Program-made: the position numbers and the translations under genes
Shown here: one piece after another, positions 16,136 to 20,295 of the stretch
Layout: every line of letters begins with the position of its first letter
Numbering within the stretch: the stretch's first letter is position 1
The notes under the pieces: model-generated
What the model was told of the DNA's origin: nothing
The model's input: the letters and a program-made list of their open reading frames with translations, nothing else
Databases searched by the model: none
NCBI GenBank assembly: GCA_003539625.1
Contig: DPOU01000031.1
Coordinates: 1 to 20,295, forward strand
Origin: Acholeplasmatales bacterium
GTDB taxonomy: Bacteria > Bacillota_I > Bacilli_A > ML615J-28 > CAG-313
DNA length: 20,295 bases
Reading direction: 5' to 3'

Positions 16136-17642
16136 TTAACTGATCAATTTCAAGTGTTAATTCATCAAAATTAGCGACTTTAGGTTTCAAGTTTGTTATA
16201 TATATATATTTATCATTTACTAATGAACTAAATAAACGCTGTTTATCATATAGACTCGGAAGTTGTTCTTCACATTCATTACATTCTTCATAAATAGTTA
16301 TAACTTTATAGTCTTGTTCGGTAGCTTTTAATCTACACATTTCTTGATTAATAGCAAGCAAGTCATTTTCAAAAGTATTTAAACCATCTTGAACATTTTT
16401 TAACTCTTCATCAATTCTTTGTAGTTCTTCTTTGCCATATGGGTCATTTAATTTAGATTTTCTAGTTTCAACTAAATTAATATTACGAATACGATAAGTT
16501 TCTTTGTTTTGTTCAAGAGTTACTTGTTTTACTAGTAATTCACTATAATTTTTAACAACTTGTTTAAAATCTTGATTAACATTAATTAATTTTTTTGCCT
16601 GTGCAACAAAGTTTTCAATTTCATCAATATTTTTTGAAATTGTCTGATACATTCCAACTAACTGGTTGTATTCTTCTTGTGCATTATCAAAAGCATTCTT
16701 AAGTGGCATCATCGCAAGACGCTGGTCAGTTAATTTCTTTAGTTTAGCACGTTTACTTGCCAGAATATTAGCATCAGTATCTACTGTTGCAAGAGTACTA
16801 CGATAATCAAGAATGATATCATCTAATTGTAAAGCAATTTGTTGATTTGAGTATTCAAGTATTTCAAAGTGTCTAATTTCATCTACAACATGCTTAACAT
16901 TTTTCTTTTTCAATTGTTCAAATAACTTGATAAGTTCTTCTTTTGCTTCTTTTTTATCATTTATTTCATAAGCAATAGCATCTAAACGCTGTTCAGTTTC
17001 TTCAAATGAAATTGATTCTATTTCACTGTTAAGTGATTGCTTTTCTTGATTTAATGTGACATTAGTGTTCTTAGTTTGTGCTTCTAATAAATTTAAATCA
17101 TCTAAATCATTTAGGGCATTCAAAGCATTTTCTTTGTAATTTACAACTTCATCATAAATGGTGTATTTTAAAACATCCATAACGAAGTTTATATATTCTA
17201 AGATATCATCAATATTACCCATACTAAGCTTTGATAAAATATTTTGGTAATAATCAAGACATGCATTATATAAGTTGTTTTCTTGGTTAGTAACTTTATC
17301 AGCCTTTTCTTTAAATGCTTGATTTTTTTCTTCTAAAAATTCATTATTAGCTTTTATTTTAGCATCAATCACATTAATTCTTTCTTGAATATTTTTATTT
17401 TTTGATGCAATTTCTTCTAGATGATCTTCTCTTGACATTAGTTCTTCATACTCTTTTTGGCATTTAGAGATTTCATCATCAAGTTTTGCAAGTCGATTAT
17501 TTAGAGTATATTCATGTATTTCTAAATATCTTGATAAATAATATTCAATTAAAGGGGAATGAAGTGGATTCATTGTTTCTTTTAGTTCTTCATTAGCCTT
17601 TTTTACTTCATCTTTAATTTCGGTAATTGAACTATTATTCAT
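16113..17642 (-). CDS. Long coiled-coil protein of unknown function
   Basis: A 509-residue, soluble, highly charged protein that I do not recognise. It has no signal peptide and no membrane helix. Heptad-like, Glu/Lys/Asn/Leu-rich stretches cover most of it (about residues 45-125, 190-250 and 330-430). A less repetitive section lies around 125-190 and a C-terminal part contains CNEC. There is no Walker A or ABC signature, so it is not a complete SMC, RecN or Rad50 protein, although it resembles their arms. The start is secure: the groEL stop TAA shares its last A with this ATG (TAATG), and GAGGAG lies upstream. It overlaps the B3/4 gene by 23 nt. Its position directly behind groEL suggests co-expression with the chaperonin; function is unknown. 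Confidence 0.85.
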   Translation of the reverse strand: MNNSSITEIKDEVKKANEELKETMNPLHSPLIEYYLSRYLEIHEYTLNNRLAKLDDEISKCQKEYEELMSREDHLEEIASKNKNIQERINVIDAKIKANNEFLEEKNQAFKEKADKVTNQENNLYNACLDYYQNILSKLSMGNIDDILEYINFVMDVLKYTIYDEVVNYKENALNALNDLDDLNLLEAQTKNTNVTLNQEKQSLNSEIESISFEETEQRLDAIAYEINDKKEAKEELIKLFEQLKKKNVKHVVDEIRHFEILEYSNQQIALQLDDIILDYRSTLATVDTDANILASKRAKLKKLTDQRLAMMPLKNAFDNAQEEYNQLVGMYQTISKNIDEIENFVAQAKKLINVNQDFKQVVKNYSELLVKQVTLEQNKETYRIRNINLVETRKSKLNDPYGKEELQRIDEELKNVQDGLNTFENDLLAINQEMCRLKATEQDYKVITIYEECNECEEQLPSLYDKQRLFSSLVNDKYIYITNLKPKVANFDELTLEIDQLNDEIENN

Positions 17643-19237
17643 TATAGTAGATTCTCCTCATTTACTGGTTTTTTTTCTTCTTCGTTTATTATTGCGCATT
17701 CAGTAGTCAAAAATATTCCTGATATACTAATAGCACTCATAATTGCGCTTTTTTCTACACTTGCGGGATCAATTATTCCAGCATCTTTTAAATTTACCAT
17801 TTTTTGACTTAAGGCATCATACCATAAATCATTGGTTATTTCTTTACTTATCTTGGCAAAGTCGCCACCAGCATTTTCAACTATTTGTTTAAATGGGGCC
17901 TTTAATGCTTGTTCTAATACTTGAAGGGCGGGAAGATATTCAGTTGGTGCTTCAATATTTTTGATGGTATCAACCATTTGATAAAATACTTTACCGCCAC
18001 CTTCAATAATTCCTGAAGTCATGGCTGCTTTAGTTGCATTTAAAGCATCTTCAATTCGTAATTTTTTTTCTTTTAAAACCGGTTCAGTTTCAGCTCCTAT
18101 TTTTATTACGGCAATACCACCAAGTAATTTCGCAACCCGTTCTTCAGCTTTTTCTTTGTCATATTCACTAGTAATGTCTTTGATACTATTTTCAATACCT
18201 TTAGCGTAATTTACTATTTCTTCACTTGTTGCCATACCATTTACAATTATTGTTTGATCTTTATTAACAATGATTTTTTCGGCTCTTCCAAGTGTACTAC
18301 TAGGCATTGTTTCATTTAATGACATACCTAGACTTTCATCAATTAAGATTGCTTTAGTTAAAAAAGCAATATCTTGTAATTGTTTAGTTTTGCGTTCTCC
18401 AAAAGAAGGAGCTTTAGTAACAACAACATTAAACACACCACGTAGTTTATTTACAACGATAGCACCTAACACTTCTTGTTCCATGTCATCACATATGATT
18501 AAAAGCGGTTTACCCTGCTTCATTGCTTCTTCTAAAAATGGAACAATCTCTTTCATAGCATTTATTTTTTTATCAGTTATAAGCACTAATGGGTTGTCTA
18601 ACACAGCTTGATTTTTTTCTTTGTCATTTATCATATAACTTGATAAATAACCTCTATCATATGAATAGCCTTTAACAACATCAAGATAATCTTCTAAACC
18701 TTGTGATTCTTCAATTGTAACAATTCCTTTTTGTCCTACTTCTTGATAAGCATTGCTAATTAGAATTCCTACTTCTTCGGCGCCTGATGAGATTGTGGCA
18801 ATTTTTGCTAGATCAGTTGCTTCTTTAATGGGTGTAGATAATTCATCAATTCTTTTCTGGATAAAGGGAAGATAATAATTAAGACCATTTCTTAAAATAA
18901 CGGGATTTACACCCTCTTCTAATTTTTTAAGTCCTTCTTCAATTAACTTAGATGTAAGTAAAATTGCGGTAGTAGTACCATCGCCTACTAAATCATTCGT
19001 TTTAGTAGCAGCTTCAATTAAAATACTAGCACCTAGGTTTTGAAACTTATCTGGCAAATTTATTGATTTTGCAATAGTAACACCATCATTCACAATTAGT
19101 GGTGCACCAAAATCTTGTTCAATTACAACATTTCTGCCACGTGGTCCAAGTGTAACTTTTACCGCTTTTGCAAGGATACTTGCTCCTTCTGCCATCTTGG
19201 CTCTAGCATCTTTAGAGAATAATAGTTGATTACTCAT
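17642..19237 (-). CDS. groEL: Chaperonin GroEL (60 kDa)
   Basis: A 531-residue group I chaperonin subunit that folds proteins in a 14-mer cage using ATP. The equatorial ATP site is intact: VTLGPRGRNV (28-37), NDGVTIAK (50-57), DGTTT (86-90) and catalytic-type Asp397 in EDALNATKAA. The apical domain has DRGYLSSY (194-201) and KAPSFGERK (275-283). IIEGGG replaces the usual IVPGGG. It is shorter than the usual 540-548 residues, and the C-terminal Gly-Gly-Met repeat is missing; the protein ends in an acidic NEEEKKPVNEENLL. It overlaps groES by 8 nt (ATGAGTAA) with a GGAGG binding site. It appears functional but divergent. Confidence 0.96.
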   Translation of the reverse strand: MSNQLLFSKDARAKMAEGASILAKAVKVTLGPRGRNVVIEQDFGAPLIVNDGVTIAKSINLPDKFQNLGASILIEAATKTNDLVGDGTTTAILLTSKLIEEGLKKLEEGVNPVILRNGLNYYLPFIQKRIDELSTPIKEATDLAKIATISSGAEEVGILISNAYQEVGQKGIVTIEESQGLEDYLDVVKGYSYDRGYLSSYMINDKEKNQAVLDNPLVLITDKKINAMKEIVPFLEEAMKQGKPLLIICDDMEQEVLGAIVVNKLRGVFNVVVTKAPSFGERKTKQLQDIAFLTKAILIDESLGMSLNETMPSSTLGRAEKIIVNKDQTIIVNGMATSEEIVNYAKGIENSIKDITSEYDKEKAEERVAKLLGGIAVIKIGAETEPVLKEKKLRIEDALNATKAAMTSGIIEGGGKVFYQMVDTIKNIEAPTEYLPALQVLEQALKAPFKQIVENAGGDFAKISKEITNDLWYDALSQKMVNLKDAGIIDPASVEKSAIMSAISISGIFLTTECAIINEEEKKPVNEENLL

Positions 19238-19481
19238 GATCTTCCTCCACTATTGCCATTACGTTTTCTTCGTTAGTTAAATAGTAGTCAGTTAAATCTA
19301 GTTGAATTTTTTTAGGATCTTTTTCAAGAACAACTTTATTGTTTACTTTTATTGATTTAACATCTTCGCCTATATTTAAAACTAAATATATATCATTACT
19401 TAGTCCTGGCATAAATATTCCTCTACTATTAGTTTTTTCTACTTTTTGCAAAACGATGTTTTGATGAATTGCTTTTAGCAT
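19230..19481 (-). CDS. groES: Co-chaperonin GroES (10 kDa), reduced form
   Basis: A compact GroES of 83 residues (usual 94-97) that caps the GroEL ring. The N-terminus MLKAIHQNIVL and the mobile loop EKTNSRGIFMP (15-25, with the hydrophobic triplet IFM in place of IVL) are recognisable. The C-terminus YYLTNEENVMAIVEE also matches. The region that forms the roof hairpin is about eight residues shorter than in Bacillus GroES (LNIGEDVKSIKVNNKVV). The common GDRV motif is not kept. I start at the ATG at 19479-19481, with AGGGGTGG just upstream. The in-frame GTG at 19490 lies inside that site. Position directly before groEL with an 8-nt overlap confirms identity. Confidence 0.88.
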   Translation of the reverse strand: MLKAIHQNIVLQKVEKTNSRGIFMPGLSNDIYLVLNIGEDVKSIKVNNKVVLEKDPKKIQLDLTDYYLTNEENVMAIVEEDHE

Positions 19482-19506
19482 ATTTACCACCCCTTATATA
19501 TGATTT

Positions 19507-19535
19507 ATTATAGCACACATCCAAAAAATATTCAA
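19507..19535 (-). promoter_or_regulatory. Sigma-A-type promoter of groES-groEL
   Basis: On the minus strand, TTGAAT (complement of 19530-19535), exactly 17 bp, then TATAAT (complement of 19507-19512) preceded by TGC, an extended -10. The expected start is near 19500, giving a leader of roughly 20 nt that contains the groES binding site. No CIRCE inverted repeat (TTAGCACTC-N9-GAGTGCTAA) and no CtsR direct repeat are present. A lone GTGCTA beside the -10 has no partner. Confidence 0.8.
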
Positions 19536-19608
19536 GTGGGGCGAAAATAATCTTTATGAACACGTTTTAATTCTTAGAAAAAATATATATGTTTTTTAAC
19601 GCTTTTGG

Positions 19609-19630
19609 AAATAATCGATTAGCATTATTT
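19609..19630. repeat. Inverted repeat abutting the pcp -35
   Basis: AAATAAT (19609-19615) and ATTATTT (19624-19630) form a 7-bp dyad with an 8-nt spacer that ends directly at the pcp -35 hexamer. It could be an operator or upstream promoter element. AT-richness makes chance quite possible. Confidence 0.3.
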
Positions 19631-19659
19631 TTGATTTTTTTTGCTTTTTTTGTTATAAT
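19631..19659 (+). promoter_or_regulatory. Sigma-A-type promoter of pcp
   Basis: TTGATT (19631-19636), a T-rich 17-bp spacer, and TATAAT (19654-19659) preceded by TGT, an extended -10. Transcription would start near 19666, leaving a leader of about 15 nt with the AGGTGA binding site at 19671-19676. It diverges from the groES promoter about 95 bp away. Confidence 0.8.
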
Positions 19660-19680
19660 GTAATTGAAGTAGGTGATAAA

Positions 19681-20238
19681 ATGAAACTATTGATTACAGC
19701 CTTTGAACCCTTTATGGGGTTAAATACTAACTCTTCTTATGAAGTAGTAAAGGGATTAAAACAAAAATCAAACATTACTAAAATCTTTTTACCAGTTAAA
19801 CTACATGAATCTTTTTCAATACTAAAAAAACATATTGATGAAGTAAACCCTGATATTATTATATTGTGTGGTCAAGCTGCTAGTAGATCTAAAATATCAA
19901 TTGAAACTAAAGCTAGAAATGTCCTTGGTCGAAGCATTGATGAAAGCGACGAAATAACTTCAAACATTATTGTTGAGGACGGACCTACCGCCTATTTTTC
20001 AAAGTTTCCAACCGTTGAAGCCCTATCTTATTTACTTCATAATGACATACCTGTTGAGCTTAGTAACAATGCGGGGGAATATATATGCAATGCTTTATAT
20101 TACCAAGTAATGCATTATTATTCTGACATTGAAACGGTATTTATTCATTTCCCTTTATATAAAAATCAGGTTGACAATAAGGGTATTGATTTAGATATTT
20201 TGATTAAAGGCTTAGAAAAAATAATTGAATCTTTATAA
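19681..20238 (+). CDS. pcp: Pyroglutamyl-peptidase I (pyrrolidone-carboxylate peptidase)
   Basis: A 185-residue cytosolic cysteine peptidase (family C15; usual 200-215) that removes N-terminal pyroglutamate from peptides. The N-terminal ITAFEPFMG corresponds to the family's TGFEPFGG. The catalytic triad is intact: Glu75 in KISIETKARN, Cys136 in NNAGEYICNALYY, and His156 in VFIHFPL. The shorter length comes mainly from a trimmed C-terminus and small gaps. The ATG has AGGTGA 4 nt upstream. It is divergent from groES and has its own promoter. The 57 bases after its stop hold no clear terminator, so transcription may continue past the window. Confidence 0.93.
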   Translation: MKLLITAFEPFMGLNTNSSYEVVKGLKQKSNITKIFLPVKLHESFSILKKHIDEVNPDIIILCGQAASRSKISIETKARNVLGRSIDESDEITSNIIVEDGPTAYFSKFPTVEALSYLLHNDIPVELSNNAGEYICNALYYQVMHYYSDIETVFIHFPLYKNQVDNKGIDLDILIKGLEKIIESL

Positions 20239-20295
20239 AATAAAAAAACTATTCTACACAAGTATGAGTGTAAATGAAATGGTAAAATAAATGTA

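Noticed and set aside
16113..17642. The coiled-coil protein as an SMC, RecN or Rad50 ATPase
   Set aside because: It has no Walker A, ABC signature or Walker B motif; only the arm-like helices are shared.
18270..18611. A 113-codon + strand open frame inside groEL, and similar antisense frames in trxB, uvrA, hprK and the lipoprotein gene
   Set aside because: Each lies wholly within a well-supported gene on the other strand, has no binding site and resembles no protein; these are composition effects.
19511..19520. A CIRCE-like half site (TAGCAC) near the groES promoter
   Set aside because: There is no matching GTGCTA half at the 9-nt spacing and the third part (TC) is wrong; it is part of the -10 region.
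20239..20295. A short hairpin (TACAC / GTGTA) and an 8-codon open frame after pcp
   Set aside because: The stem is only 5 bp with an 8-nt loop and no T-tract. The frame (ATG at 20265) has no binding site and closes after eight codons.

Overview
This window is about 20 kb of very AT-rich DNA, by eye near 30% G+C. It reads as a chromosomal segment of a low-GC Gram-positive bacterium (Bacillota: Bacilli, Erysipelotrichia, or an uncultured relative of Mollicutes). The gene set supports this: HPr kinase, Lgt, WhiA and PcrA-LigA. The sequence also uses AGGAGG-type ribosome binding sites and lipobox lipoproteins. The standard code applies: Trp is TGG where I checked and full-length homologues have no in-frame TGA. 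All 17 complete genes nevertheless stop with TAA (15) or TAG (2). I see no rRNA or tRNA genes, CRISPR arrays, transposons or phage genes.

Left end (1-1732). There may be the last codons of a + strand gene. Next comes a minus-strand lipoprotein gene (LolA/YdcC-like) with a clear intrinsic terminator, then a divergent small DUF378 membrane protein. A perfect 12-bp bidirectional terminator (1691-1718) separates DUF378 from the converging hprK-whiA operon.

Operon A, minus strand, 6696 to 1747: VanZ-like protein, hprK, lgt, ppaX-like phosphatase, trxB, whiA. Genes overlap or lie a few bases apart. This is a shortened form of the hprK-lgt-ppaX and trxB...whiA neighbourhoods of Firmicutes; rapZ and glmR/yvcK are not between trxB and whiA. 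HprK carries Asn where the family has a conserved active-site His. A strong sigma-A-like promoter overlaps the predicted start codon of the VanZ-like gene.

Operon B, minus strand, 19481 to 6835: groES, groEL, a coiled-coil protein of unknown function, a stand-alone B3/4-domain protein, glnS, pcrA, ligA, uvrA. The first five junctions are small gene overlaps, pcrA probably also overlaps glnS, and the run ends at an intrinsic terminator (6802-6833) next to the uvrA stop. It therefore joins protein folding, tRNA charging or editing, and DNA repair in about 12.6 kb. A consensus promoter lies before groES, with no CIRCE or CtsR site visible. GroES is short with a reduced roof loop, and GroEL lacks the GGM tail.

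Right end (19491-20295). A divergent promoter drives pcp, a pyroglutamyl peptidase with an intact catalytic triad.

The most unusual content is the coiled-coil / B3/4 / GlnRS block translationally coupled to a chaperonin pair. Several start codons (whiA, VanZ-like, ligA, glnS, groES) have been moved here to the ATG that follows the best ribosome binding site or family N-terminus.
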